Below, piece by piece: positions 14,139 to 26,979 of a DNA stretch of 64,000 nt. Positions within the stretch are counted from its first letter, which is position 1, and each line of letters opens with the position of its first letter. Where the stretch lies: the NCBI RefSeq assembly GCF_008831285.2, contig NC_045139.1, positions 15,172,354 through 15,236,353 of the forward strand. The letters are read 5' to 3'. Below the pieces are notes generated by a model. That model was not told where the DNA came from and did not search any database. It was given only the letters and a program-made list of their open reading frames with translations. The DNA comes from Nymphaea colorata (Eukaryota; Streptophyta; Magnoliopsida; Nymphaeales; Nymphaeaceae). A program made the translations under genes and the position numbers.

Positions 14139-14590
14139 ATGAATGAAGTACTTCTAATGAGTTGGGTTATTTATCCTACTGATGTTCATTGGGGCCATGT
14201 CAAACACATCCTTCATTATTTACAAGGCACCAAAACTTATAGTATGAGAATTCATAAGAGCACAAGCACAAGCATGAAACTTGAGGCATTTGCTGATGCA
14301 GATTGGGCTGGGTGTGCAGATGACCAGTGGCTTCGTCACCTTACTTGGAAGAAATGTTGTGATCAAACAAGCAATCGATCGGGTACGGAAGCCAAATCCA
14401 AGCCTCCTATGGGTGCTGTTTATGAGACTTCTTAAAGAGCTTCAAATTGACGTGCAAGGAAAACTTGTTATAAAATGTGACAATCCGGGAGCCACTTATC
14501 TTTCGGCCAATCTTGTCTTTCATGCCTGCACTAAACATATCAAGATTGGCTTTCATTTTGTCAGGAAGAAGGTTGGGACTTGCGAATAAA
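14139..14590 (+). mobile_element. Decayed Ty1/copia retrotransposon fragment (RNase H domain)
   Basis: The reading starts with an H-W-G-HVKHILHYLQGT stretch, then FADADWAGCADD. After a frame change comes SGFVTLLGRNVV, then a return toward S-G-TEA. Another frame gives [31 protein letters not shown] and FHFVRKKV. These match in order the conserved C-terminal RNase H region of plant copia polyproteins, recalled as [36 protein letters not shown] and HFVR. At least two frameshifts and internal losses separate the pieces, and no gag, integrase, RT or LTR is evident nearby. It is a dead, heavily truncated insertion. Confidence 0.85.
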
Positions 14591-14635
14591 CAAATCCAAG
14601 TTGTGAGTTTGTTGCGTAGAAGAACAACTCGTCGA

Positions 14636-14685
14636 TAATTTAACGGTAAATACTTTTTCATAATTTAACGGTAAATACTTTTTCA
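14636..14685. repeat. Perfect 25-bp tandem duplication
   Basis: Two adjacent identical units, 14636-14660 and 14661-14685, each beginning TAATTTAACGGTAAATAC. They lie about 45 bp past the last recognisable copia residue, so they may belong to the retroelement's 3' flank. Confidence 0.9.
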
Positions 14686-14689
14686 GATA

Positions 14690-15060
14690 TTCATATATTC
14701 GGATTTGAATATAAACAAAACAAGTCATATCCAAATTTAAATTCAACCCCAAAATCAAATTTCATAATCAAAATCTGATTGTGACATTTATATATGAATC
14801 CAAATCCGAATTTTGAACCAACTGATTTTCAAAAGGTAAGAGAATTGAACATAAGTTATTTATTTAAAAACTAGATCCCATCCAAATTCGAATTCAAACT
14901 GAGATTTCTGCATTTGTGAATCTGAATCCGATCGGATGTTATTGCTTAAATCTGGATCCGATCGGAGTTCTTAATTGGATATTTATCTTCTTTTTTTTTT
15001 CATAGCTGATTTTTTTGAAACAGTTCGATTGGATAGGATATGTGATTCAAATTGAATATA
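14690..15060. repeat. Degenerate AATCCGAAT/GGATTTGAAT-type repeat tract
   Basis: A ~370-bp AT-rich tract in which variants of ATCCGAAT, AATCTGAATCC and CCGATCGGA recur in both orientations, for example CCGATCGGA near 14930 and again near 14958. It looks like a worn minisatellite, perhaps part of a retroelement LTR given the copia remnant immediately before it. A similar tract occurs at 18733-18920. Confidence 0.6.
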
Positions 15061-16353
15061 TTGGCATCCCTATTCTAAGCTTGTACCCTGGCTTATTGTG
15101 TGCATTCTTCTCGTTCACCTTGACTGTTTTCTTGCCAAAACACTTGTAATGAGTTGAACCAAGCGGAACAACCCGCTACTTGGTTCGGCTGACATTTGCC
15201 ATGCCTGGTTAATGTCGGTTGATCATCAGCATGAGCTTTAAACTTGGGAGTGTGCTTAGTTCGCTGGTTTCAAAATAGGCAGAAGAGGGCCTTCTTCTCT
15301 GATATGCTGTTCTCCAATCAACTGTTGCGTTCCGATATCGGTTGAATGTCCACTGATGAATTATTAAGGTAAGAAGAAGAAGAAGATCAGAAGTAAGAAG
15401 GATGAGGAGGAGGTGACGTAAGAGGACAGGAGGGGTGGCAGCGATCACGAGGGGAGGTGGGGAGTGGTGGTGACCGCACGCCCCCACAGGTAACTTTGCC
15501 TTTTCTTCTCATCCTCTCTCTCTTTCCCTTTGCTTTTTTGTTGCCTCCCCTCGTGACCCTGCTGTTTCAATCTGCGTGCCCTCTCGTTTTATTCCTTTTT
15601 CTTTGTCTTTTTAAGACATTTTTTTTTTGTTTTTTTGTTTGTTTTCTGTCCTTTTTTCAATCCGGGGCCTCGTCTTTTAGTCCATAATTTTCAACACGAG
15701 GTTGGTTTTTGTGATTTTCCTCATACATGATTCACTTCACATGGCAATTATAGAATTATAAGATTCTGCCATCAAGATTACTGTATATGGCTCGAACTGA
15801 GGTGAAAGAACTTTTCAAGGGGACAGTGTCCACATTGACATAATTAATCTGCAACAAGGCTATTCTTTGGTAGTTGTCGGCAGAACTGAGGCTGCTGTTA
15901 AGGAAAAAAAACACAGTACTAAGACTTCAGGTGAAAATTTCTTAGAGAGAGAAAGTCTGCAGGTAACAAAGCGATGGTATGGAATTGTTTGAAAATCTTT
16001 TCGGCCAATCCAAGCCGTTGACAAGCCGTTGACATGCATTGCGGTCTTTGGGAGAATGATTATATCACTGGAGTATTCCCTCTCTGTGACTTCTTCTGCT
16101 GTTTCCTTTTAATGGCAGAAAGCGAAAAGAATGGAGCTCAAAAAGCATGACAATTGTCACATGGTCTAAAAATCTGAGGACGTGAATGTTCCTTGTAGCA
16201 CAACAAAAAGAAAAGGTGATGTACAATGCAGTTGGCTTTCTTCACGAGAAAAAGACTTTGTTTCTTACATGTCCCCACCAGGTAATTTTCCCCTTCCCTC
16301 CCGAACACTTCGTGCCCATAGCTCGATGATATCATGATCTCCCGAACTTCTGC

Positions 16354-16392
16354 CTTCTTCTTCTTCTTCTTCTTCTTCTTCTTCTTCTTCTC
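16354..16392. repeat. (TTC)n microsatellite
   Basis: About 12-13 consecutive TTC trinucleotides in an intergenic stretch; no coding frame is associated with it. Confidence 0.95.
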
Positions 16393-17282
16393 TTTACAGG
16401 CCTATCATAGCTTCACCACAAACAAAAATTAATACAGCCTTCATCCTTCATATATGTAGTACTCTCTCATTTTGATACATAACCTTTTACTTTCATTTGG
16501 TTCTGTGTTGGAGACTCGGCGTGAGGAAGAAATTCGATCGCTGTGATTTTCGAATACGGATTTTGGAGTTGGGCTCATTTTTGAATCACAGCAGATGTTA
16601 GTGTACACATTCAAACCCTTCATTATGTAAAAAGTAAGAAGAAAGTAGCCAATGAGAACTTGAAACTTTTCTGCAGAAAATGGGTTTGAAAAGCAGCTGC
16701 TACTTCTGTTGCTGTGAAGATAATGTTGGGTGCAGCTTTAAAATCAAGGAAGAAATCAAACAAGATATACAAGAATTAGGTAATTAATTACATCTAACTA
16801 TTTTTAAATAAATGTCTCATCTTGAATCTTATTAGGCGTTTGAGTTGAATTTGGATTCCGGTGAGAACATCGTAGTACTGCATTTTGCTACAAACTAGGA
16901 AGGACGAAGGCGACTCGTCCTTCCATTTCTTTTTTTTTGCTGTAGTACTTTTTAGAAAAACCTACAAAAAAATCCCAAAGAAGTTGAAAAGAGTCACATG
17001 GGAAGCGTGTTTTCTGGACATGGGAAGCGGGTTTCTCTTTGGTTTGAGGACAGGAAGGACAGTTTTCCGTTAATTCGGGAACTTGCTTTTCTTTTTTTTT
17101 TTACCATAAGGGGAAGCGATTTCTCAACTGCTTCAAGAACTACCCATGGGCTCGAAAATGGATCAAAGCTGGTACGAAAAGAAGTGCATTGAAAAAGCCG
17201 AACTGAAATGGAATCTGGTTCCTTAAACATTGACAATATTTTCAAAACAAGATGTACACCTATATATATACATATATATAGT

Positions 17283-17283
<1 letters not shown>

Positions 17284-17318
<35 letters not shown>
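17284..17318. repeat. (GA)n microsatellite
   Basis: GA dinucleotide run broken once by an AT pair near 17291, preceded by a short (TA)n tract at 17262-17280. Confidence 0.95.
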
Positions 17319-17323
<5 letters not shown>

Positions 17324-18707
17324 GATAACTATATACTTAGATATTAGGTAGAAGGAAAAAAAGGGTAGATATGTGAGTGAGAGAATTATATGTATGGTTT
17401 TGGGATTTTGCTTCCGTTTTGCGTTTTGAACAATCATATCTCAATATCCTAAATCTTACTATGCTGATATTCAATTTTTTTCTCATCGTTTGCAGTGGGA
17501 TAAGGTTTGGGCTTGCCGGAAAATTTCTTTTCAGGTCCAACTTTCTCTGCCTCTAGTTTCCAAAACGAGACTCATGCTTCTGGTTTTAATTTTGATATAG
17601 CTGGAGTCTTTCTAACGACTACCAACCAAAGTTTACAGCAGTACTCACTCTTGCTGCCGTCTGAGAAAAAACGATGTTTGCTTATGATCAGGTTACCATT
17701 AGTCGCCTACGAAGACAGTCAAACTGCAAATTTCTTAAAAACTCGAGCATGTTTTTGCTATATCACTAAACAGCAGACATCTTCCTGTAAAGCATCCACG
17801 TAAATGATCACGATGAGCCTACATCACATGTATATTTTAATGTGGAATATCTCAATGTTTCGAAGGGTTACATTTATTAGCAGACAAAGTTAGCTTTGAT
17901 TCTCTGGTAGCTTCAAATAGAACATTATTAATTCGGAGACGCATCAATTGAGAGGTAAGCATCACTAAATAATTGAAGGTAGGTGGATGAAATTTCATGT
18001 CATTTCTGCATCTTTTGTGTGCCGACAGTGTTCTACTCCTACCCCATCTTAACTTACCTCCATACCCCAGTGTCTAATATGATATCAGATTTTTGAAATT
18101 TATTCACTTAATTTTTGTGGGGAATGTTCGGGGGCAGCTCATGTTCCTTGCGGACTCAATTATTCTACTGGACATGTCATAAAGTTGTTTTAATAACTGG
18201 AGAACGTCGTCAGAACATGTGGAGGAAGATCCAGTGCAGCTGCCAGACTATGCCAACGGAGTATCCGAAGTCTTTTGAACCCTTCACTTTCACTTTCTCA
18301 GTAGCAGTAGTACTCTTCGCGGGGTATTGAACTCTTGACCTTGTTCAACTTCAACTTGAAGATGTTTCGGCACATCTTGCAGATAACGGGATAAGTTTTT
18401 GTAGGCTTGCATAGACGCAGAGGGTAAGAGGACAATTGAATAAATCAGCAAGCCTTAATTTTGGAAATCAACAACACTATGCATGATAAAACATATTTAA
18501 AGATGAAAGATTAAAACTTGGTGAACAATAAAAATTGTTATTAAAATGAGTTTCTTTGATCCATGACATGATCACATTGGCATGGTTATACAATATTCAT
18601 GCGTTCAATTGGATCATTATCAGAAAATGTTCGGAATCTACTTTCTGATTTCTCATGTAACCTTTCGTTTTTAGACTACTATCGCCTACAAGCAAAAGTT
18701 TTCATGT

Positions 18708-18732
18708 AGAGAGAGAGAGAGAGAGAGAGAGA
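18708..18732. repeat. (GA)n microsatellite
   Basis: About 12 GA units leading directly into a degenerate CAGATTCAGATT tract. Confidence 0.95.
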
Positions 18733-18920
18733 TCAGATTCAGATTAGAACTGAGTCAATATATAACTAGCATAAGATCTAACGTTCGCATTAATTTGGGT
18801 CGAATTTTTATCTGATCTCAATCAGATATCAAGTTCAGATTCAGATTCAATTATGAGATTGGATACCAACTTCAAATCTGATTACTAATTGTATCTAGAT
18901 TTTTACTAGATTTGGTCAAA
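18733..18920. repeat. Degenerate CAGATTCAGATT / ATCTGAATC tract
   Basis: Variants of TCAGATTCAGATT, AATCAGATATC and AAATCTGATTA recur over about 190 bp. In composition and motif it resembles the tract at 14690-15060, so both may come from the same kind of dispersed repeat. Confidence 0.5.
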
Positions 18921-19846
18921 TGGGTTCAAATATATATAACTTCGTTGGTATATTATTTGCCTTCTCCTGTTCCTTTTTTGACTGGGATTGCCTTGTTTCC
19001 AAGCAACAATGAGGAAAATTTCTTTCTCCCATAATTAATAATGAGGACAATCTAGCATTTGTTTCTGCCGTAATTTCTTAATTACGACAAGTTGCTACAA
19101 TACACCGAAAAAATCATCACAAGTAAGAAAAACAAAAATTGGAAGACGGCACCTGATATAAAATATTGATTGTTAATCTCGGGCCGGTGACTACACCTAG
19201 CCTATGAACAATCATGGGATAAAAAATCCTCCGCTTGTTGCTGTTCGACCTGTGACTAGAATCAACACTCATGCATAGGTGCACCAACTATACACCTCCC
19301 TTCTTTCCTGCTTCACCATGGGATATGAAAGAACTAATAACTATAAGTTCACCTAGGTCTGTCTCTTGCATAAGCAGCGGGGTCCTCGCGTGCTCAGCGG
19401 AGCCGTGAATTTTTGGGGTGACACTTGAAACAGACGTGCTTTATAAAAAATAATCTTTTTCTCTCTCTCTCTTTGAAAATAATTGGATGTTGAAGGGAAG
19501 ACATTGTCAAAGAAGAGATAATGATATATGGGCCTTATCACGTAGAGAATATTTTTCCTGATAAGCACAAGGCTGGGAATTGCCTGGTGGCATTCAAAAT
19601 CGGACCCGTGATCCCTCTGTCTAGAGAGAGAGGACCGGTCCGGTTGCTGTCAGATCGGACCTCGTACCGTAGCATGAATTACATATACAGATCAGATAAT
19701 TAATGCAAATCTTTCCTCTCCGGAAAGCCGAGACAAAAAAACCATGCAAGACATTCTGTACTTCATTTCCAATCCGATTAAGCGATTTTTTTCTAAAATA
19801 AACAAACACTCGTTCCGATGCATTTGGCTCTGACGTACTGATACAG

Positions 19847-19848
<2 letters not shown>

Positions 19849-19876
<28 letters not shown>
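19849..19876. repeat. (CT)n microsatellite
   Basis: About 14 CT units, intergenic. Confidence 0.95.
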
Positions 19877-19877
<1 letters not shown>

Positions 19878-20913
19878 TGTTTGGCAGACATGAATTCATT
19901 TACGGCCGGGTTATATTAAGTTTGATCAGCTAATGCAATCTAATTGGACTTGACATTCGAGCTTAGATTCTAATGCAGAAACCAATTACTTTATCACGTG
20001 AACTCCACCACCGTCTATTGTTCTGTGACACAGATTACGACCGGCCCTCCCGTGCAGCTGTCTCAGTGGCACAGATACATTTGCTTTTGCCATTTTGCTG
20101 TGACAGATTTGAAGCAGCCCCATGTTTTAATCGGATTTCGAGTTTTTCTTTTCTGGCTTTAATTTCCTCCCAGCTAGAATTCGATCTGAATTCAAATGGG
20201 TTGAATCAAATTCAACTAAGCTGATTAATCCGATTCTCGAAAGCCTAATGCAAGCCATCTTTTAAAATCCAAAGTATCCGGCAAGAAATGATAAGCAGGA
20301 GCTGTATATGTGTTGAACTTTAGAAATTTAGTACTTACGCATGAGTATGAATGAAGCGAAGGATTGCAGTGTTATGTTGTAAGCAAATATTCGACCTGAT
20401 GTTGACAAAAGGAAGCTACTTTGGATTTTTCTTCTTGTTGTTATTGGATTGTTGAATGAAGACACTGATCAAGAATTCCCTCCCTCCGCAATACATGAAT
20501 TTATTTCCACCACAGATTGGTACCCAGATTCCAAAAATGCCTCTAGAGCGTAACGACGAAAGCCACATACACAAGGCATAAAAATTTCATTATTATCCAG
20601 TTTTGGGTGCAACAAATCAAGAGGCAAAAGAGGGCTATCGGTAAGATACAGTATAATGGGGAACAACAGAAACAGGAAAAAAGAGAGAAAGAAAGTGAAA
20701 CTTTCTCCTTGGGAGAATGAAAACAAAGCTAATGATCAAAGAAGGGAGCTAGGGATGGCGAGGTAAAGAACAAAAAGAAAAGAAAGAAAGAAAGAAAGAA
20801 AGAGAAAGTAACCACTTGTCTAAACTTTTGGTTGCTGGCAAACAAAACTGAAAATTTATCAGAAATAAGAGAGAGAAAGATAGATAGAGAGAGAGGATAA
20901 TGGGTTGATTGCC

Positions 20914-22866
20914 TTACCAATATTGTCTTGGACTAGAGAAGTGGGCAGTGGAAGCGGCGTCATTTTTAAAGCTAGAATTACTGTTGGTGGCAGCTGCGCT
21001 CACACCTAACGGCGGATTCACACACTGACCGGCACCGCCCATACCAGAGGCAGCAGCCATGGTGAACATGTCTCGCTGAGAGAGACCCCTAAGACCGGAA
21101 ACTCCAGAAGGACCCCCAACACCCAAGAAGTCCCTCGTCAAGCCTTCGTTTCCTCCTTGTTCCTCCCTTCTTGAACTCAAGTACCCACCAAGTGCCTCTT
21201 CATAAGAGCCAAAACCAGGCCCTCCTGTCAAGGAACTCATCATCTCTTGCAAGCTTGAAGCTTCTGCGGCGGCGGCAGCAGCAGCAGAAGTGGAGCTAAC
21301 AGCAGACGTGGCAGCTGAAGAACCAGCTGCGTCTAGCCACGAAGAGAGGCCCAACCCGAAGCCGGATCTCGTAGGTGGTAGTCCACCGATGGGGATATGA
21401 GAAGCGGCTCTCAGCATGGACGAAGGTTTGCTCACAGTTGCACCCATCTGAGCTGCTTTCTGCAACAGTGCCGTCGCTGACATGTGAGCAGCAGCGCTAC
21501 AGGAGCCTCTTGGTTCTTGTGTGAGCTGGGAGCTCGAATAGTCATGGCTCAGGCGCGTAGACAACAGTGGAGAAGACGCCTCCAATTGGTTCAGGGTTGA
21601 TGGCGGTCCTGCCGCCAGCCACAGCGGAACCTCCATGGGCCTCGTGCTGAAGTCCTCTTCTCTTTTTAGGGTTAGTCCTGATGATTGAAGGTCAAGTGGA
21701 AATTGGGTCGACTGCAGTGTGGGCGGGGATGGTCCTGTTAGGCCGGGCATGGCGGTAGGTCCATGCCCCATTGATGAGGCGGTAGTTGCTTGGTTTGGTA
21801 GGAGGGAGTTCATTGACACTGCTGTCACCCTTGCACTTTCTTCTGCTAAGGCATCACAGAAGGCTCTGTGAGTGATGAAGCTGTCCCTCCTGAAAGAAGC
21901 ATTATGCGGCCATGGTTAAAATCATAAAGGCTCTTTTTATTTGACTACCTCGCTGCAAGCACATGGCTTCCCATATGAACGTGCAAGTACATTAATTTCC
22001 AGTTGCAGAAGTTGCTAACATACTAAAATAAATGCAGCATGGACCGTCTGTGGAGGGCTGGAATTTAATAGTTGGATGGTGAATGGACTATTAGTTGCCT
22101 TATGGGGAGCAAATAAGCATGAAGATATCAAGGATTTGCGGGTGTCTCATTAGTTTATTTGTGCTTTTACCTTGAGAAGAGAGTGCCACAGTCACATCGG
22201 TACTCCCTGGTGCCACAAGTTTTGGAGTGAGCCTTCCAGTCTGACTGAACCGCGTATTTCTTTGAGCACTTTTCACATTTCCACTTCTTCTCGCCATGCT
22301 TCCTGCAGAAGTGCTTCTTGATGCCGGTGAGGTCCCCAAGTGCTCTTGATGGATCATGGTGGACACATGAAGGCTCTGGGCATATGTAGACCTTCTTCTT
22401 TACCTCTTTGCTTGTCCTTTGTCTGAGCTTCCATGGAAGGTTGTGACCTCTTCTGTGGAGCTGAAGGTTTTGGTCTCTTTGAAACCCCTTGTTGCAAATC
22501 TCACATACGAATCTGTTTGTGGCCAGCAGAGTCTTGGGCGACAGAGCTACTACTTCTGCATCTGGATCTGAACGAATTTGCAGAAACAACAAGCTTCAGA
22601 GAACGATAGACAGACAAGAAAAAGGAACAAAGCAACATGAACTTCTCTTTGTCTGATGAGGATAGATCAGTTTCATGATTTTGAAGAGGAAATAGAGAGC
22701 AAAGATTTTTCTTTTTTCCTGGATCTTTTTGTTTCTTTTTTTGACCTGGATTTCCTGGGAGGTTTCTCTTCTTCTTTGCTGGAGCTGGATTTGTTGACTG
22801 ATACTGGTTGGTTTTATTGCCCGACGAAACACTGGCCTCACCAGAAGCTGAAGTTAAATTCGACAT
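20914..22866 (-). CDS. IDD: INDETERMINATE-domain (IDD) C2H2 zinc-finger transcription factor
   Basis: Plant nuclear DNA-binding protein of the family of maize ID1 and Arabidopsis MAGPIE, JACKDAW and BLUEJAY, which often act with DELLA and SCR/SHR GRAS proteins. Exons on the minus strand: 22866-22746, 22567-22171 and 21889-20914, total 1494 nt, 497 aa. The phases fit, and the junction restores the family motif NPDPDAEV. Seen in order: the nuclear-localisation stretch KKKRNLPGNP; VALSPKTLLATNRFVCEIC; four fingers (two C2H2, then two C2HC, the last split by intron 2 at LFSR/RDSFITHRAFC); an Ala-rich spacer; MSATALLQKAAQMGAT; and LTRDFLGVGG near the C-terminus. The last two are standard IDD C-terminal motifs. 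All metal ligands are present. It resembles the IDD4/5/6 group, but I would not fix the member. The start ATG at 22866 is the first Met before the NLS. Confidence 0.93.
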
Positions 22867-25393
22867 GATTTTCTTGATCCAGGGGGTGACTACCGATCAG
22901 ATGCTGCCCAACACTTGACTCGAGTGACAATCAAGGGAAAAGATGAGGATGAAGGATTTCCATCAGCTGCACAGGAAGAAAGAAAATTGGGACTCCATGA
23001 TTTTCCGCCACTGCTAAGCGAGCTCCGGTAACCAATAACACCAAGCAACACACAGACAGAAGAGATTCCAGCCACTCATCACATGACACATCCAGCTGCG
23101 GAATCTATTGTCCTCACCAGATCCAAGGGGGTGGCTGCCATCATGAATCCAGATGCCTTCAAGACTCCATGATTTCATGAATCCTCCAGGGCCATATTCC
23201 AAGGACAAATTTCACCTTAGACGTGAAAAAGTCTCTTGTACCAATAGAAGAACCTGAACCACCATGGATCGCTCTCTTTATCTCTCTGGCTTCCCTCTCT
23301 ATTGCCAACATAAAGAATCAAGCCCCGTGAGAAGGCCGCGATGATTCAACAGCGGCATCATATCATAAAAGCAATTCCATTCCTGATGGGAGGAACTAGG
23401 CAACAAGAGAAGAGGAGAAAGAGAGGAAGAGTAAGGAGTAATTCTGCAGAGGGAGGAAGGAAGGAGAGATGTGGATGAGGACACCGTCTCCTAGCTCTGT
23501 GATCATCCACTCATTCAACGCACCCCCCCTTCCCCACTTCCCTTCCCTTCTACAGGGCTCATTCTGACGTCTCACTTTCTGTCTTTTCCTTCGTTCCCTA
23601 CACAACCCAGTTATTTTTCTCTTCCGAATTTCACTTTTCCTTATTATAGTGACTGAGAAGAAAGGAAACATTGAAGATAATTTTATTCAAACTTTTTTCT
23701 TTTGATGATTCCAAGGAACTCTTACGGCCTAAATTTTACGACCTTTGTGTAGGTTAAAGGTAAAAACGAAAAGAACAACCAAGCTTCATTTTCTGATTAA
23801 TTTCTACGCTCTCTGTAGAATACCATTATCGTCACCTCCATGATTGATCAACTGTTATCAGCTTTCGGTAATGATTATAATAAAGATTCATATATGTTGG
23901 CAAGGGACGAATCATCCACTTGATCATGATCACTGGCTTTACCAATACGTTCTATCGGGAAGAACACACTGATGATTGTTTTCATTTTTACACTGAAACT
24001 ACTGTTTGATTATGAACTATGAGTTGTTTAATTTCTTGGGTGCAGGGCGCTTCTTTCATAAAAGTGATAGTAATTCTAGAGATGAATGGCTTACCAAAGT
24101 GAAGTAGGCCCCAACTATCATCTCCTCTTTGTATATGCAATTCTATAGGTGCATAACTTGAGATCCGGATAAGAAAGCTATCCGGAGGGGTTTCCATTGG
24201 CTTTAATTTAATTTAGGTTTTCTTTACAACCCATTGAATATATATGTATCTACATATAACTACAGGCTGCCTTTACATTAATGCTGATGCCACGTGCACA
24301 AAGGAAAAGATTGTGGCATCTTGAGCATCTTGAAAGATCTGGAATATCTTGAGAAAGGTTGAGACACTCCTGAGGTTGAACTGAACTCTTTGCGTTTGAT
24401 GCTTTTCTTGCTCTTATTTTCTCTAGTTATTCAGTAAAAACATCCAAAACTTTGATCAGAGTGGTATTAGAAATTTTGTGGCTGCACGCCAACTAAACTT
24501 TTTTTGTTGGTACATGAAGAATAACAAAGTATGGTCTTGAATCTACTAACTGCGGTTGAAAGAGTAGGTAAGACTGTGTAATCTTCATTTAGATTATAAA
24601 TTTATGTAGCTAGGTGTATATGTGATTAACCATAAAAGCAGACACAGCTTTAATTTACACATAAAAGATTAATTTTCTTGCAATCAATTGAAATTACTTT
24701 TATTTTATTATTATAAAGTAAAAATTATTTCTAGGGTTCCCCACATGTAGGCTGTTGGCTTTTTTCATCCTATAGGGTATGTCTCTATTATCATGACTGG
24801 ACTTGTACTTGACAATGGATGCCTGCCCTCAGGTGTCGTCCTCGCTCCTGGTTTTGTATGCACCCCGCTATTAAGGTGCAAAAATGTGAATTTGTCCCAT
24901 CGGGTAATTCGCAAAAGCGACCAAACTTATTAGCTTTTGACAGAAGACCACCTGGGAGTTTTCTTTCTTTTTCTTTTTTTTTTTTTTTACTGCTATATCT
25001 TCCTTCTTTATTGAACATCTCGGTAGGTCTTAGAATTATAGCCAATATGTATAAAGAGGTCAATCATGTAAGGACAGATTAGTCATTTTGTACGTGGACA
25101 TAACTCCGAACTATTTTAGGAAGATTGGCAGTCCAAAATTCAGCATGTGTCGTCTGCAAATATTTTATCTTTAAGGGTTTCTCATGAATTACTAAAACAG
25201 TGCCTGCTTGTCCGGACCTGGCGCGTTTGGGGTGAATTCTCGAGTTCATGAACTTCAAGAATCACCCTGAACCTTCCCACAGTGTACGTTGTCCTTGTAA
25301 AGCTTGCTTCTTGATGCTTCAAATTTCTTGTCATAAAATAAATAAACTTTGATGAAAACAGTCACATAGGGATAAAAACCAAACCCCTCAAAG
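22867..25393. other. IDD upstream region and intergenic
   Basis: The first ~800 bases upstream of the IDD start are rich in purine/pyrimidine tracts, as in long plant 5' leaders, and probably include the leader and promoter; leader introns cannot be excluded. A GCCACGTGCAC (G-box core CACGTG) lies near 24289. A minus-strand 90-aa ORF at 24791-25063 has no recognisable domain. Nothing else is supported. Confidence 0.45.
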
Positions 25394-25675
25394 ATGATTG
25401 TTAAAACTTATTTTGGTACAACACAACTGTAGAAATATGATGTTAAGAATGTTTTGATGAGAAATATATATTACGTTAATCTCTTTCTTAGTTGAATAAT
25501 GTTCTTATGATAACGGCAAATAATTTTACTACTAGAAAAACCAATAATTTTTTATAAAAACAACTTCAATTAAGGCTTGTTTTATGTCAAATGAGCATTT
25601 GTAAACATTTGAACATGTTTATGTATTATTTAAAATATATTTTAGTGAGAATTTAAGAGGTATGGTTTTTGTTTG
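25394..25675 (+). repeat. Dispersed ~290-bp repeat, copy A
   Basis: First of three diverged direct copies in this desert. Shared landmarks in order: a TTGTTAAAAC-like start; TTAAGAAT..GAGAAATATATATTA.GTTAAT; GAATAATGTT; TTTTT.TAAAAA.AACTT.AATTAA; TGTT.TATG; then a TTTAAGAGGT-like end. No coding potential or terminal inverted repeat is visible. It is probably an old non-autonomous element or a piece of an LTR. Confidence 0.75.
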
Positions 25676-26728
25676 TTGTTTGCTAAACATGATCAAATGG
25701 CTAAGAGTAAAAAAGTTCAAACCAGTACAAGAGTTATAACTCATTATAACTCATTGCTAAAACATTATGAACCATTTCTGCGCCATATACCGATACCGTT
25801 GAATATTATTTAATGATATATTTTTAATTTTTAGTCGTCCGACAACATCAACATCCAACGAATGTGAACTTTCCTATACACACGCACACACACACGATCA
25901 CATTTTAAGTAAAGAGCCCCAACACAACACAATGCGTGTCAGCCAACAGGGGATGATGAACACGAACATGATAGCGAGATAAATTTTCCATTATCAATGT
26001 TCACATGTGCACCATCTCCTGTCATGCAGTACATACACAAAGACAATTATTCTACTTCAAAGTGGAACTTAAATTAAACATGTAACAGTAAAATAATTGC
26101 ATCTACCACACCAGGAGTGCTGCTGCTTGCGTGCATGCCTATGTGTGTCTGTATGTGTAGATGTGTAAATGGCGGTCACCTTTTCTGGCTATTGGCCTGC
26201 CAATGAAGGGAATCTAAACCTTAAAAGCAATCTGCAATCTCGCTTTCCTCTGGTCCACATTTTTGAATAACCGAATATAATAAGATGGAAGATAAAAAAT
26301 TCGGGCATTATTGTGCTGAAAATCATGTAAAAAATAGTACATGCCTTGGCGTTTTCTTCGGCTCACCTGCATTTTCTATTTTATTCATCTAAAAGTGGGC
26401 CTTTACATATATGCTCCCACTGCTCATTCTACCAATTAAAAATTTCATCTCAAAGCATTAACCATTAAGCAAGTAGCTCATGCAATTATGTTTCAATATA
26501 TTGGTAGGCGCCCAGTCTCCTAAGTAGCATGGTCGCTAACCCTTGCTCAAGGAGCCTCGGGATTTTACAGACAAGCTATAAAGTCTCTCGACCCAAGTGT
26601 GGTTTCTTCTTAAAGAAACACCAAAAAAAAAAAAGTTTGGACATACCGACATGATAAACTCTGATTTTTTTTCTCTCTTTTTCTCTTAATTATTGAACAA
26701 TCAGCAACAACCAAACAATCAGCAATGC

Positions 26729-26760
26729 GGCACACTCATCAACTGGCACACTCATCAACT
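26729..26760. repeat. 16-bp tandem duplication
   Basis: Two adjacent units reading GGCACACTCATCAACT, intergenic; probably replication slippage. Confidence 0.85.
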
Positions 26761-26979
26761 GCAGTGTTACGATCTCACCTTTTATGGTATGAGAGAATAA
26801 CACTCACAGAAATCAAATTAACATGTATTCTAAGTAGCTACTTACCCAACCAATTATGCTAAGTTCTTTGAGGTAAGGTTTGTTTGTAATGAAGAATTAA
26901 TTCGTATGAGAACCTTAGCATGTATAGCACAATATCTGTACATTAATAATTGATTTGATTGGTTAAATTAAATTAAGTT

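Larger units (their letters stand above)
15061..20913. other. Intergenic, simple-repeat rich
   Basis: No gene with recognisable homology. It contains a (TTC)n tract at 16354-16392, (GA)n at 17284-17318 and 18708-18732, (CT)n at 19849-19876, GAAA-type tracts near 20780-20808, and a second degenerate ATCTGAATC tract. Small ORFs here are low-complexity or unconvincing. The last ~400 bases before 20913 are probably the IDD gene's 3' UTR, since that gene runs on the minus strand. Confidence 0.5.
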
